Assembly: GCF_036248255.1 (NCBI RefSeq)
Contig: NZ_CP109179.1
Span: forward strand, 124,001 to 188,000
Direction: 5' to 3'
Source of the DNA: Streptomyces sp. NBC_01717
GTDB taxonomy: Bacteria > Actinomycetota > Actinomycetes > Streptomycetales > Streptomycetaceae
Length of the DNA stretch: 64,000 nt
Each line of letters starts with the position of its first letter. Positions within the stretch are counted from its first letter, which is position 1. Below are positions 27,556 to 37,084 of the stretch, in pieces. Under the pieces are notes generated by a model. That model ran no database searches. It had not been told where the DNA came from and saw only the letters and a list, made by a program, of their open reading frames with translations. The translations under genes and the position numbers were made by a program.

Positions 27556-27724
27556 TCCTCCACAGGTGCGGCGCTACTTCGTTGAAGCCGATCAGGGCGC
27601 GACCGGCATTGTCCTGGGCATGGTGGGTGAGTTTGTCGTGGTGGAGCGAGACGCGATAGGCGCCGACCTTGATGCCGGTGGCGGCCTGGGCCGCCCACGC
27701 GTCGACGAGGAGCCGGGTGGTCAT
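27556..27724 (-). pseudogene. Hypothetical ORF 5' fragment cut by the IS630 end
   Basis: ATG 27724 begins TTRLLVDAWAAQAATGIKV and reaches NEVAPHLWRI before entering the IS630 fragment. It could be the start of an unidentified gene. No strong ribosome site is seen. Confidence 0.3.
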
Positions 27725-27764
27725 GGTCTCAGCGTGGCTGAGGGGAGGCTGCCTCCTGCGCAGT

Positions 27765-27933
27765 AGGCGACTCCGCCTCTGAAGGGCAATTTCAGGGGCA
27801 GAGTCGCCTCGGGCCGCCGCTCGCTCACGGCCCGTGGCCTCGACGGGACGGGCGAGGCCACTTACAGTTCGCCCTCAAAAGCGGGGAGTGGGCGAACTGG
27901 TTCAGGCAGTGGCCAGGGAGAATCAGCCACCTT
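27765..27933. promoter_or_regulatory. Cluster of five consecutive stem-loops
   Basis: Arms: 27765-27783 with 27791-27809 (19 bp, two mismatches, 7-base loop); 27811-27816 with 27828-27833 (6 bp); 27834-27842 with 27853-27861 (9 bp perfect); 27865-27874 with 27890-27899 (10 bp perfect); and GTGGC/GCCAC near 27910-27930 followed by CTTTT. No coding sequence fits. The last could be a terminator. The array as a whole recalls single-strand origins or terminator batteries, which is inference only. Confidence 0.5.
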
Positions 27934-28086
27934 TTCCTGTCACCCCCACGGTAGACAGGAGCCTTCACCGCCTACAACGGCTACTGTCTGCGCGCGGTTC
28001 ACCTTGCTTTCGAAGGTCACATGCCCGCGAGCAGGAGCGGAACCGTCTCCAGGCGCTGAAGGAGAATGTGTAGTGCGGGCCCTGCT

Positions 28087-28960
28087 CCTAAAGCGTGTTT
28101 CATAAGGGTGTGGGTAGGCAGGTTGAGCTGGGGTTCGGGGCCCTGCCGGTCGTGCTGCGAGGGCGAGGTTGTGCATGCGGGCGACGGCCTGGACAGCATG
28201 GTGAGTCTCCGCGCTGCCGGCAGTCGCGGAGGATCTTGTTGTTCTTCATGCGGGCGAAGGCGTGCTCGACTCGGGCGCGGACCGTGCGCTGCTCGGCGTT
28301 GTCCGCTTCCTCCCCCGCGAGGAGGGGACGTCCTGGGCGTTTGCGGTGCGGGACGACAAGCCCGGTATTGATGTAGGCGCCGTCGCCCAGCACGGTCACG
28401 TCCTGGCAGTGTTCGGCCAGGCCGGATTCTCTCCATACCCGAGCGTCTGCCCGGTTGCCGGGCGCGGGACGAGCGGTGGCGATGACCAGTTTCGTGACCG
28501 CGTCGATGATGACCTGCACATTCACCGAGAACCGTCGGTCGCGGCTGGAGGCACCGACCTGCCGGTCACGCACCGGGATTAGTGTCCCGTCCACGAATCC
28601 AAAACCGGTCCGTAGCATCGGCCGGGAGTCGGACCAGTTCGGGCCTGCACAGGACCGAGTCGCCGGATCACCCGGCACACGGTCGCCGGCGAGATCCCGA
28701 ACAGCGGCACGAGCTGCCGCATGGTGAGGCTCGTGCGGTAGAAGACAGCCACCAGCAGCACCCGGTCCGCCAGCAGCAGGCACCACGGACGACCGATCCG
28801 CGGACCATCACCACCTCGTTCCCGGACAGCTTTCAGCAGCCCGTCGAACTGCCGCATCCGCAGACCGGTGAACGTCTCGACCCATAACAGCTCAGCACTC
28901 AACACCGCACCCATGCGAGGGAAATGCCCGGCTCAAAAGCCTTCTGCAACACGCTTTAGG
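28087..28960. mobile_element. IS5-family element, 874 bp
   Basis: The ends CCTAAAGCGTGTT (28087-28099) and its inverted partner at 28948-28960 bound a single transposase region. The size fits the small DDE_Tnp_4-type IS5 subgroups. Outside the ends there is a further inverted pair, GCGGGCCCTGC at 28076-28086 and its complement near 28973-28984, so it may have landed in or created a larger palindrome. Confidence 0.7.
28100..28914 (-). pseudogene. IS5-family transposase (DDE_Tnp_4 type), frameshifted
   Basis: Frame one from ATG 28914: LLKAVRERGGDGPRIGRPW and TMRQLVPLFGISPATVCRVI (helix-turn-helix). Frame two: GFGFVDGTLIPVRDRQVGAS (first Asp), VTVLGDGAYINTGLVVPHRK (second Asp) and RVEHAFARMKNNKILRDCR (Glu). 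The switch falls between 28579 and 28640. Some IS5 subgroups use programmed frameshifting there, but a second break near 28190 (MHNLALAARPAGP lies in a third frame) argues for decay. Confidence 0.78.
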
Positions 28961-29115
28961 GGGTGGAAGGGCAGGGCCCGCGTGGCGCGTGGTGTGTTCC
29001 GGGGCACGCGCTGCTCAATGCGCCTGGAGCGTGTGGGAGCATGCATCGCTTCCCTTGTCGGCTCATGCCGCCGAATCGTACGCCGAGATGACAAGGGCGG
29101 CAGGTTACTGCGTGC

Positions 29116-29349
29116 TCATTCGCTCGTGATGTGGTCGCTGATGGGCTGCTGCTGACATACTGTGGGGTTCTCGCCGTTCTGCGCTAACTGAGTGTTATAC
29201 GCGTCTTGAAGTCGGCTGAACCTTTCAAGGAGACGCGTGGCGGACGCGCAGGTGGCGTCGGCCTGGCAGGCCGTGCACGTGGTGCTGTGGACAGCGTGCT
29301 CGCGGGCGGCGGCCATGTAGCGCTCATACAAGACGTTCATCGTGATCAT
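29116..29349 (-). CDS. Small CxxC protein, 77 residues
   Basis: ATG 29349 follows AGGG. The product begins ITMNVLYERYMAAAREHAV and contains STTCTACQADATC, a possible metal-binding Cys pair cluster. It ends with a polar tail. It lies downstream of a helicase-domain relic on the same strand. Family unknown. Confidence 0.4.
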   Translation of the reverse strand: MITMNVLYERYMAAAREHAVHSTTCTACQADATCASATRLLERFSRLQDAYNTQLAQNGENPTVCQQQPISDHITSE

Positions 29350-29359
29350 GGTGCCCTGC

Positions 29360-30060
29360 GCGCGGGTTACTGTCGAAGCCGGACGACGGCCTATCCGGAG
29401 CGCTGCGCGGCACAGTCGTTTGGAGAGTGCGGCAAGCCGCTCCTCACCCAACCGGTCGCACCAGCTCTTCTGGCTGCTCAAAAAGGCGTCCAACCTCACG
29501 GCATTGCCGTCCGGGAGCTCTGCAACATGCTGCCTTCCGACCATGTACTTCTTTGCGCTATGCGCGACGCAAGGGCTGCTGCGCCCCGATGGAAGGCATC
29601 TGTACCGCGCACTCCGCCCCGTTGTGTCCCTGTCCTCACACTGGCTCGCGCCGAAGTCCTCTGGGGCCGTGCACCGGGTTTCCCGCCGAGTTGATCCAGT
29701 CGTCGTTGCTGTTCGGCGTCGAGTAGTGCCCAGCCACACCTTCTTCGCGGACCAGCGTGCACAGGGCCGTAGGCCATCTGGGCCTCCGCCGACGAGCGGT
29801 CAGGTCGCAGTGCCTGTACGGTCGGTGTGGGTGCTTCCTGACAGGACGTGGCGCTCGGTTTGGCCCTGCGGTACTTCGCACGTGCGCAGGGCCAGCCATT
29901 CTTGCGCGGTCATGGTCCCCTTGGCCAACTCAAACGGGTCGGCCAGCTGGTTGACGTCGACGGTCCCGTTCCGTCAGGCCATCTCGAGGTTTCTCCGTCG
30001 CCGTTCATCGGTATCCACGGCACACTCCCCTGCTTGAGGTGCGATCTTGTTCCTGGCCCG
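29360..30060 (-). pseudogene. Helicase-associated (HA) domain protein relic
   Basis: Frames assembled on the minus strand read TMTAQEWLALRKYRRAKPS, ALLDAEQQRRLDQLG, HVAELPDGNAVRLDAFLSSQ and DRLGEERLAALSKR. This succession of W/L-rich repeats is typical of the helicase-associated domains at the C-terminus of Streptomyces DEAD-type helicases. At least three frameshifts, no ATPase motifs. Frames further upstream (to 30369) are uncertain. Confidence 0.55.
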
Positions 30061-30629
30061 TGTCCGCTCGGATCCGTGCGGAGTTTGTACGGGCAAGAGC
30101 TGCCGTTCGACCAGATTTTTCACGGCATGCGCTGTTTCCGTTCCTGCCGGTTCCGGGATGCAATCGGTGCTGATCGTCCAGTCGCTGTCGGCTTCCGGGC
30201 TGACGTTCTGGGGCTCGGCGATGGTGATTGACGTTAACTCGCGGCCTCTGCTGGATTGGCCCACCGTCGGCCACGTGTGCACGAGCTGGTCACCGACGCC
30301 TTGGCCGCAGCCGTCCGGGCCCGCGGCGGCACAGGACCGTTCGGGGAGTGCCGGTGAGCCAGGACTCACTCCTGCTCACTGCACAGGAACGCTACACATG
30401 CGGCGAACGTTTGAGCTCCAGGGGAGTCCGCCACGGCGAGCCGGATGCGGGTCAGCCCGGCGGCCGATTGTGTCGAGCCGCCGGGCTGATGGGTGCCGGT
30501 GTCCGGGGAAAGACTGTTCCGGCATCTACTCAACGGCGGTGCGGACACGCAGGTTCACTCCAGAGGACCGGAGTTTCGCCATCGGCTGACTCTCGGCTCA
30601 ACTCACCGGGATCTTCCCGAGTTTGGGCC

Positions 30630-30840
30630 ATGATCGGCCTTAACAAGACTGGCCCGATCGTTGTGTTGACGAGCTGCCTGATGCCATCGGCCCTGTGCCG
30701 GATCGGTGCCGCACGGCTGGAGATCTGGTTGCGTAACCGCAGGGTCGCCGGTGCCGACCGGCTCACCGAGATGGCGGTTCAGGCCACTGACGATTGCAGT
30801 GCCGAGATCGCCGTGGGTACCGTGATGGGGAAGCACAAGT
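30630..30840 (+). pseudogene. IS110-family transposase fragment
   Basis: KTGPIVVLTSCLMPSALCRI and ARLEIWLRNRRVAGADRLTE match the centre of IS110 transposases (compare VLLTTYQTPAALRRI and WLKNRKVRNY in the copy at 10704). Both ends are missing. It lies directly before the asparaginase promoter/leader. Confidence 0.6.
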
Positions 30841-30865
30841 AGACGACCTGCTCGCCTGAAGCGAT

Positions 30866-30904
30866 CCTTCCGGGCGGGGCGGGTCATTCGCCCCGCCCGG
30901 AAGG
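30866..30904 (+). promoter_or_regulatory. 16-bp perfect hairpin directly upstream of the asparaginase gene
   Basis: CCTTCCGGGCGGGGCG and its exact complement flank a 7-base loop. The 3' arm ends in GGAAGG, the only ribosome-site-like sequence, eight bases before ATG 30913. It may be the terminator of a lost upstream gene, or it may hide the ribosome site and limit translation. Confidence 0.55.
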
Positions 30905-30912
30905 CCGCCCCC

Positions 30913-31905
30913 ATGACCTCCACACCTCTCATATCCCCGGCGTCCTCCGCGATGCCCGCCGGCCCCGCTCTACCCGTTCTGGCCGAGGTCGTACGGTCAG
31001 GCTTCGTGGAGGGCCACCACCGGGGCTCCCTGGTCGTGCTGGCGGCGGACGGCAGTGTGGAGCGGACCTTCGGAGACCCGGACGCGCCGGTCTTCCCCCG
31101 CTCCTCCAACAAGCCGATGCAGGCCGCCGCCGTGCTGCGGGCCGGGCTCGACCTCTCCGGGGAACGGCTGGCGCTGGCCGCCGCGAGCCACTCGGGCGAG
31201 GTGTTCCACCTCGACCTCGTACGCAAGATGCTCGCCGACCACGGACTGACGCCCGAGGATCTGCAGACCCCGCCCGATCTGCCGCTGGACCCGACCGAGG
31301 CGGAGACGTATCTCGCCGCAGGCCAGGTCCGTGAGCGGATCACCATGAACTGCTCCGGCAAGCACGCCGCCATGCTCGCGGTGTGCGCCCTCAACGGCTG
31401 GGACCGGGCGACCTATCTGGACCCGGCGCACCCGCTCCAGCAGCTGGTCCACCAGGTGGTCGAGGAGGCGGCGGGCGAACCCGTCGCGGCGGTCGGTACG
31501 GACGGCTGCGGGGCGCCGCTGATGGCGATCAGCCTGGTGGGTCTGGCGCGGGCGTTCCGCTCGTTCGTGCGGGCGGAGGAGGGCACCGCCGAGCGCCGGG
31601 TGGCGGACGCGATGCGCGCCCACCCCGAGTACGTCGCGGGTACCCGGCGCCCCGACACCTGGCTGATGCGCGAGGTGCCGGGCACGCTCTCCAAGATGGG
31701 CGCCGAGGCGGTCCAGGCGGTGGCGCTGCCGGACGGCCGGGCGCTGGCATTCAAGATCACCGACGGCGGGGGCCGGGCACTCGGCCCGGTGCTCGCCAGG
31801 GCGCTGGAGCTGCTCGGCGTCGACGCACCGGTGGTGGGCCGGATCGGACGGGCGCCGCTGCTGGGCGGCAGCGCGGAGGTGGGCGAGATCCGGGCGGCAT
31901 TCTGA
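30913..31905 (+). CDS. L-asparaginase, thermolabile (Rhizobium etli AnsA) type
   Basis: 330 residues, full length. It matches the asparaginase_II family: HRGSLVVLAADG, then PRSSNKPMQA with Ser64 and Lys67 forming the Ser-Lys tandem, MNCSGKHAAML with Cys147 and Lys150, and VGTDGCGAPL with Cys199. Spacing is close to that of the catalytic Ser-Lys pair and zinc site of the rhizobial enzyme ReAV. It hydrolyses asparagine to aspartate and ammonia, probably in the cytoplasm, as no signal peptide is seen. It is a housekeeping-type gene among mobile fragments, with stronger GC bias than its neighbours. ATG 30913 is the only start in front of the conserved domain with the hairpin upstream. Confidence 0.92.
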   Translation: MTSTPLISPASSAMPAGPALPVLAEVVRSGFVEGHHRGSLVVLAADGSVERTFGDPDAPVFPRSSNKPMQAAAVLRAGLDLSGERLALAAASHSGEVFHLDLVRKMLADHGLTPEDLQTPPDLPLDPTEAETYLAAGQVRERITMNCSGKHAAMLAVCALNGWDRATYLDPAHPLQQLVHQVVEEAAGEPVAAVGTDGCGAPLMAISLVGLARAFRSFVRAEEGTAERRVADAMRAHPEYVAGTRRPDTWLMREVPGTLSKMGAEAVQAVALPDGRALAFKITDGGGRALGPVLARALELLGVDAPVVGRIGRAPLLGGSAEVGEIRAAF

Positions 31906-31914
31906 CGGGATTGG

Positions 31915-32690
31915 TCAGGAGGCACGAATGTGCTCGGGCGGCAGCGGCTGGGTGCAGTCGAGCAGACGTCCCGTGAAGTCAGCCAGGTTCCGCGCGGGCG
32001 GTCCTGTCACACACACTGTCTCTACAGACGCGTCCGCCAGCATGGTCTGTACACGACCTGCGGGGTAGGTCGTGTACAGGGGCAGGAGGGCCGCACCAGC
32101 CTTGAGGATTCCCAGCAGGGCGGCCAGCCAGTCCGGGTGGGGCTGGTCGCACAGGCCCACGACGGTCTCTGGTCCAGCACCCCGTTGGGCGAGATGTTCG
32201 GCGATCGCGTCGGAGCGCCGGTCCAACTCGAGATAGCTGAGCACGTCGTCGTTGAGGATCATCGCTGGGGCATCTGGTGTGGTGAGGGTGTGCCGGCAGA
32301 TCCGTTCTAGGAGTGGCATGCCGTCCTCTACGCGATCACCGTTGTCCCGGCGGAGGAGCAAGTCCCCCTCGTGTGCGTCGCACAGGTGCAAGTCTTCAAC
32401 TGGCAGCGACGGATCGTCGGCGACAGCCTTAAGTAGCCTCACGTATCGGACTGCATCCGCTGTACGGTTTTGGCCTCGAAGATGTCCTGGCGGTATTGAA
32501 AGAACAGGTCTACGGAATCGGGGTGTTCTTCAACCTGGACCGCGAGGTCGAACAGGTCTGTGCCGGTATCCAGTGGGCTCACCTTGACCGACCAGTCCAC
32601 CCGCGCAGCAGTGACGGGAACGTTGGCGGTGAAGGCCACCTGGAACAGGGGGGCGGTGGTGCTGGCACCTGAGCTGAACCGGATTTTGTA
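31915..32690 (-). pseudogene. NRPS fragment: end of a condensation domain and start of an adenylation domain
   Basis: The upstream frame reads LFQVAFTANVPVTAARVDW and HPDSVDLFFQYRQDIFE (C-domain end). After a one-base slip near 32440 it continues VRLLKAVADDPSLPVEDLHL and then adenylation core A1/A2: LSYLELDRRSDAIAEHLAQR and LGILKAGAALLPLYTTYPA. It stops before core A3, so no substrate can be activated. The fragment is bounded by an IS3 element upstream and the convergent asparaginase gene downstream. It shows that an NRPS cluster once lay here or nearby. Confidence 0.8.
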
Positions 32691-32743
32691 GCGGCCCTGA
32701 AGCCAGGCATGATCGCCTCGGCAGATGGGAGAACACAGGTCCG

Positions 32744-33055
32744 ATGCCTGCACCACGGAAGTACCCCGACGAGCTGCGTGAGCGTGCCGTCCGCGAAGTC
32801 CAGACCTCCGGTCGTCCGGTCGCTCATGTCGCGAAGGACCTGGGCATCCACAAGGAGGCCCTGCGCGGCTGGGTCCGCCAGGCCGAGGCGGACAAGGGCG
32901 ACCGGCCTGATCTGCTGACCACCGCCGAACGGACCGAGCTGACCCAACTCCGCAAAGAAATAGCCGAGTTGCGTCGGGCCAACGAGATCCTCAAGGCCGC
33001 CTCGGTGTTTTTCGCGAAGGAGCTCGACCAGCCCCGCACGAGGCTGACGCGGTGA
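32744..33055 (+). CDS. IS3-family OrfA (helix-turn-helix)
   Basis: 103 residues: PDELRERAVREVQTSGRPV, KDLGIHKEALRGWVRQAE and a C-terminal leucine-zipper-like segment LTQLRKEIAELRRANEILK. Together these form the IS3 DNA-binding and multimerisation module. The stop overlaps the OrfB start by four bases, the usual place for programmed frameshifting to OrfAB. Confidence 0.88.
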   Translation: MPAPRKYPDELRERAVREVQTSGRPVAHVAKDLGIHKEALRGWVRQAEADKGDRPDLLTTAERTELTQLRKEIAELRRANEILKAASVFFAKELDQPRTRLTR

Positions 33056-33717
33056 TCAACCACCTCCGCGACGACTTCGGGGTCGAGCCCGTATGCCGGG
33101 AACTGGACCTCTCGGTTTCGGCATTCAACGCCCGCCGTCGGCGCCCAAAGTCCGCCCGGCGCCTGCGCGACGAACAGCTCATCGAGCACATCCGCCGCAT
33201 CCACGACACCTCCGGCGAGACCTACGGAGCCCGGCGCATCCACCGCCAGTTGCAGCGCGAGGGCCTCACCACAGCACGTTGCACCATCGAGCGTCTCATG
33301 CGCGAAGACGGCCTGGAAGGCGTGATCCGCGGGCAGCGGCGCCGCACCACGATCCCCGAGCCGACCGCGCACAGGCCGCCCGATCTGGTCAACCGACGCT
33401 TCACCGCAAGCCGGCCGAGTCAGCTGTGGGTCGCCGACCTCACCTATATCCGCACCTGGTCGGGCTGGGTCTACGTCGCCTTCGTCCTGGACGTGTACTC
33501 GCGGATGATCGTCGGCTGGCAGCTCGCCACCCACATGCGGACCGATCTCCCGCTGGACGCGCTGGAGATGGCCTTGTGGCGGCGGGGAATCAAGAAGGGC
33601 TCGGGTCTGATTCATCACAGCGATCGCGGGTCGCAATACGTGTCAATTCGGTATGGCGAGCGGTTGATTGAGGCTGGCGCGACGGCATCTGTCGGCTCCG
33701 TCGCGGACAGCTATGAC
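33052..33717 (+). pseudogene. IS3-family OrfB, 3' truncated
   Basis: IS150/IS3-type integrase core: ETYGARRIHRQLQREGLTT, first Asp in LWVADLTYIRTWSGWVYVAF, second Asp in GLIHHSDRGSQYVSIRY. The sequence leaves the family after SVADSYD (about 33717), just before the catalytic Glu, and meets the end of the next IS3 relic. Catalytically dead. Confidence 0.85.
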
Positions 33718-33784
33718 TGTCAGTCTTTTCGCACCGGATCCCGCAAGGATTGGGTAGCCCCGGCTGAGGTGGTCTGACTCGTGC

Positions 33785-34576
33785 TTATGACTGACCCCGT
33801 GAGTGTCCTGGCGTTGATCTGTCGACCGCCCGGCCGGGCACGCAGCAAGCGCTGCCGCCGGACGGACGTGACCTGATAAGAGCCTGGAGCCGACTCGCCA
33901 AAGCGTCCCCGTGACAGTCCTGTCCGTCCGACCGGCGACAGCGTGAACCCCGAACTCGGCTGCCAGGGAAGCGAAGCTGACTGGTGTACTGACACCCGCG
34001 ATCCGAATGGAAGATCACGGGATGGGTGGGGCGGCGCTGTCGGCAGGCGGCTGTCAGTGCGTCGGCCACCAGCTCGGTACGCAGGTGATCGGCGGTTGCC
34101 CAGCCGACCACGCGCTGGGAGGCGATGTCGATGACCGTGGCCAGATAGAGCCAGCCCTCGTCGGTCGGGACATGCGTGATGTCGCCGCACCAGCGGACAT
34201 CGAGCCCGGTGCGGTCGGGCTGGAAGTCCCGGACGCTGAGGTCAGGACGGAAAACAGCTCCGGTCACATGCCGTCGCCTGCGGTGTCGGCCCTGCAGTCC
34301 AGCGGCCCGCATCAGTCGTGCGACACGACGCCGGCCACACCCGGCACCCTCGCGCTTGAGCACGGCATGCACGCGCGGGGCCCCGTAGGTTCCGCGCGAC
34401 TTCGCATGGGCCTCGAGAATCTGCTCGGTCAGCTCGGCATCCCTCACCGCGCGGGGTCCGGGCAGGCCGGAGCGACGGGCATAAAAGGCGGTCCGGGAGA
34501 CCTTCATCAGCTCACACGCCCGCTTGACGCTGTGACCTGTCCGCTTCTCCGCCTCGATGAACGGGTGCACCGTCAC
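33785..34576 (-). pseudogene. IS3-family OrfB (second element), 3' region degraded
   Basis: SVKRACELMKVSRTAFYARR, SRGTYGAPRVHAVLKREG, first Asp in DVRWCGDITHVPTDEGWLYL and second Asp in VIFHSDRGCQYTS. After residue 205 the frame drifts: pieces of the expected FASLAAEFGV and VGRTG appear in different frames, and the catalytic Glu region is missing. The frame start overlaps OrfA by four bases. Confidence 0.82.
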
Positions 34577-34884
34577 CGGGTCTCCTTCGCGAAGAAAGCT
34601 GTGGCCCGCTTGAGGACGTCGACATCCTCGCGCAGCCGGCGGTTCTCCCGCCGCAACGCGGCCAGTTCCTCGCGCTCACTGCTGGTCAGCCCGTTTCGCT
34701 CGTCCGCGTCGACCTCGGCCTGCTTGACCCAGTCCCGCACCGCGGTCTCGGTCAGTTCGAAGTCTCTGGCGACCTGCCCGACCGAGCGGTCACCACGACG
34801 GCACAGACCGACGATCTCCGCCTTGAACTCCGGCGTGAACGAACGGCGCGGGCGGCGAGGTTTCTTCTTCCCCATGCTCTCCAT
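34573..34884 (-). CDS. IS3-family OrfA (second element)
   Basis: About 103 residues from ATG 34884, nine bases after GGGAGG. RRSFTPEFKAEIVGLCRRG, ARDFELTETAVRDWVKQAE, then a coiled segment SEREELAALRRENRRLREDV. The element end TGGGCTTGATCCGC lies near 34935-34948. It is the partner of the degraded OrfB, so the element is inactive as a whole. Confidence 0.85.
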   Translation of the reverse strand: MESMGKKKPRRPRRSFTPEFKAEIVGLCRRGDRSVGQVARDFELTETAVRDWVKQAEVDADERNGLTSSEREELAALRRENRRLREDVDVLKRATAFFAKETR

Positions 34885-35005
34885 GATGGACATCCTCCCG
34901 GGGCTGAACCCCTGATCTCGAATGTCCGTCAAAGCGGATCAAGCCCACACACCCTCAGACCGGGCTAACGTGACTCCTCCCCCTCGTGGACGAGGGGGCT
35001 GCTCG

Positions 35006-36222
35006 CTATGCCGGTACGGCTTCGCGACGGGCCAGCCCGGCCCGTAGAACGTTCAGGGCGCCCACCGTGTCCGCGTGCGCGCTGTGGTCGCACGAGACGC
35101 AGTGGAACTTCTCCTGTGTGGGCCGGTTCTCCGCTGCGACGTGCCCGCATTCGGGGCAGGTCCGGGAGGTGTTGCGGGGGTCCACAGCGATCACGTCTCG
35201 TCCGGCACTTTCAGCCTTGGCGTGCAGGATCGTCAGGAACACCCCCCATCCGGCATCCGAGATCGAGTGGTTGAGTCCGGCCTTTGCGGCGGCCCTGTTG
35301 GGCAGGGAGCGGCCCGGCTGGTCGGGGTCGGGCCTCGGTGCGGGGGCCTTGACCATGTTGCGGATCTTAAGGTCTTCGTGCGCGATGAAGTCGTGTTCGC
35401 GGACCAGGCCCAACGCGGTCTTGTGTGCGTGATCAAGGCGCTGACGGCGGACCTTGCGGTGCAGGTCAGCAACCTTCTGGACCGCCTTCTTACGCCGACA
35501 CGCCGGTTGCCGCGGCGCTTGCACCGAGCGAGCCCCTGCTGTGCTGCTTCGAGCTTCGCGGCGGCCTTCCGCCCGTGCCGGGGATTCTCGATGAACTCGC
35601 CGCCCGAGTCGGCAAGAAAGTTCGCTATGCCCATGTCGATGCCGACCACTGAGCCGGTCGCGGGAAGCGGCTTGGGCGCGGTCTGCTCGGCGGTCAGGAT
35701 CACGTACCAGCGCTTGCCCTCACGCTTGAGGGACACGGTCTTAACCTTGCCGACCACCGGCCGGTGCTGGTTGACCTTGACGTGCCCGACACCTTGGAAG
35801 CGGACGCGGGTGGCCGGGTCGTGCGGGGTGGAGTCCCAGCGGCAGCCGTCCCCGTCCTTGGGGAAGTCGACCGTGTCGAACCAGTTCACGCCACGAAAGC
35901 GCGGGTAGCCCGGCGTTTCCCCGGCCTTGACGCGGCGGAAGAACGCGGCGAATGCCTTGTCGAGACGGCGCAACGTCGCCTGCTGGGAGGAGAAGGACCA
36001 CCGGCCCTGCCGCTCCGGGTCGTGCGCCCGGATCTCCTTGAGCTGCGCGGACTGCGATCCGTACTTGATGCTCGTCTTCGACACGTGCCGGTAGGCGTCA
36101 CGGCGCTCCTGCAAGGCACCGTTGTAGAGGGAGCAGTGATCCCGCAGCATCTCGCCCAGCACGATCGTCTGGCCCACGGTGGGCCGCATAAGGAACTTAT
36201 ACGCACGAATCATCCGACCCAC
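35006..36222 (-). pseudogene. tnpB: TnpB RNA-guided nuclease, reading frame broken (copy C)
   Basis: The N-terminal frame is 36222 to 35233 and the C-terminal frame ends at 35006. The frame break is the same as in copy A, after CKRRGNRR. All RuvC and zinc residues are present across the two frames. Confidence 0.85.
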
Positions 36223-36264
36223 CCCCTTCCACGTCGGCTCGCTTGATCATACTACCCTTGGCGT

Positions 36265-36693
36265 ATGTCACCACGCTGGAAGTCAAACCCCGATATCCGC
36301 ACCGGACGCCACGTCACCTACGACCTCCACGCACACTTGGTGTTTGTCACCAAGTATCGGCGTGACGTTTTCGATGACGCCATGCTCAAACGGTGCGAGG
36401 AGATCATGCGAGAGGTCTGCGCCAGCTTCGAGACAGAGCTACGCGAGTTCAACGGCGAGGCGGATCACGTGCACCTGTTGGTGCACTACCCGCCAAAAGT
36501 CGCCCTGTCCAAACTGATCAACTCCCTCAAGGGCGTCAGCTCCCGGTACCTGCGGGCCGAGTACACCGGCCGCATCAACCGGATCGGCATGGGGTCAGTG
36601 TTCTGGTCCCGCTCCTACTTCGCAGGATCATGCGGCGGTGCACCGCTGACCGTGATCCGCCAATACATCGAAGGCCAGAAGCGGCCTATCTGA
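36265..36693 (+). CDS. tnpA: Y1 transposase TnpA (copy C)
   Basis: 142 residues, same protein as copies A and B, with the HUH pair and catalytic Tyr134 intact. Confidence 0.95.
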   Translation: MSPRWKSNPDIRTGRHVTYDLHAHLVFVTKYRRDVFDDAMLKRCEEIMREVCASFETELREFNGEADHVHLLVHYPPKVALSKLINSLKGVSSRYLRAEYTGRINRIGMGSVFWSRSYFAGSCGGAPLTVIRQYIEGQKRPI

Positions 36694-36886
36694 CCTTAAC
36701 GACAGAGGCGGAGCGAACTCCGGCGCTTCGCGCCTCCGGGCTTAGGATGCGTTTCCCTCCCCGGCTGAAGCCGGGGATACCCACGCAAGAACAGAGATGG
36801 CCAGCGCCCGACGGGCTCATACGGGCCCTCAAGTATCCCCACTCTCCACGGCGTCCCGTGATCAAAACCGGACGAGTCCGGAGAAC

Positions 36887-37084
36887 TCAAGGGCCCTGGG
36901 GCTGACCGCGACCTGCCTGACCTGCCTCAGTCGTTTTTAAAGCGTCCTGTGCCCGTCGCACTGCCTGCCGGAGGCATTCGAGACCTTCCTCCAGTTGACG
37001 CTCGGCACGCTCGTGAACGGAGTCGGTTGTCAGTTCCGCGCCCTCAGGAAGACTCTCCTGCACCAGATCATCACTCATGGCCAT
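36887..37084 (-). CDS. Hypothetical protein, about 65 residues
   Basis: Candidate start ATG 37084 (AMSDDLVQESLPEGAELTTD), or six bases further in. The product is acidic then helical with heptad-like Leu/Ala spacing (ERQLEEGLECLRQAVRRAQ). The ribosome site is weak. The frame extends upstream to 37267 without a better start. Low certainty. Confidence 0.3.
   Translation of the reverse strand: MAMSDDLVQESLPEGAELTTDSVHERAERQLEEGLECLRQAVRRAQDALKTTEAGQAGRGQPQGP

Larger units (their letters stand above)
34970..36800. mobile_element. IS200/IS605-family element, copy C (1,831 bp)
   Basis: Same orientation and length as copy A, and apparently near-identical (one change seen at 36663, CAATAC for CAGTAC). 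The tnpB-side end is at 34970 and the tnpA-side end at 36800. It is inserted just outside the second IS3 element. Confidence 0.9.

Noticed and set aside
27765..27933. Linear-replicon telomere, because of tandem palindromes
   Set aside because: The loops do not show the GCA-type trinucleotide loops of Streptomyces telomeres, and the cluster is internal to the window.
10625..36780. Repeated palindrome CCCCGGCTGAAGCCGGGG, considered as a CRISPR-like or REP repeat
   Set aside because: Each occurrence is the subterminal hairpin of an IS605 end or its relic (10625, 15845, 24476, 36759); there is no array with spacers.
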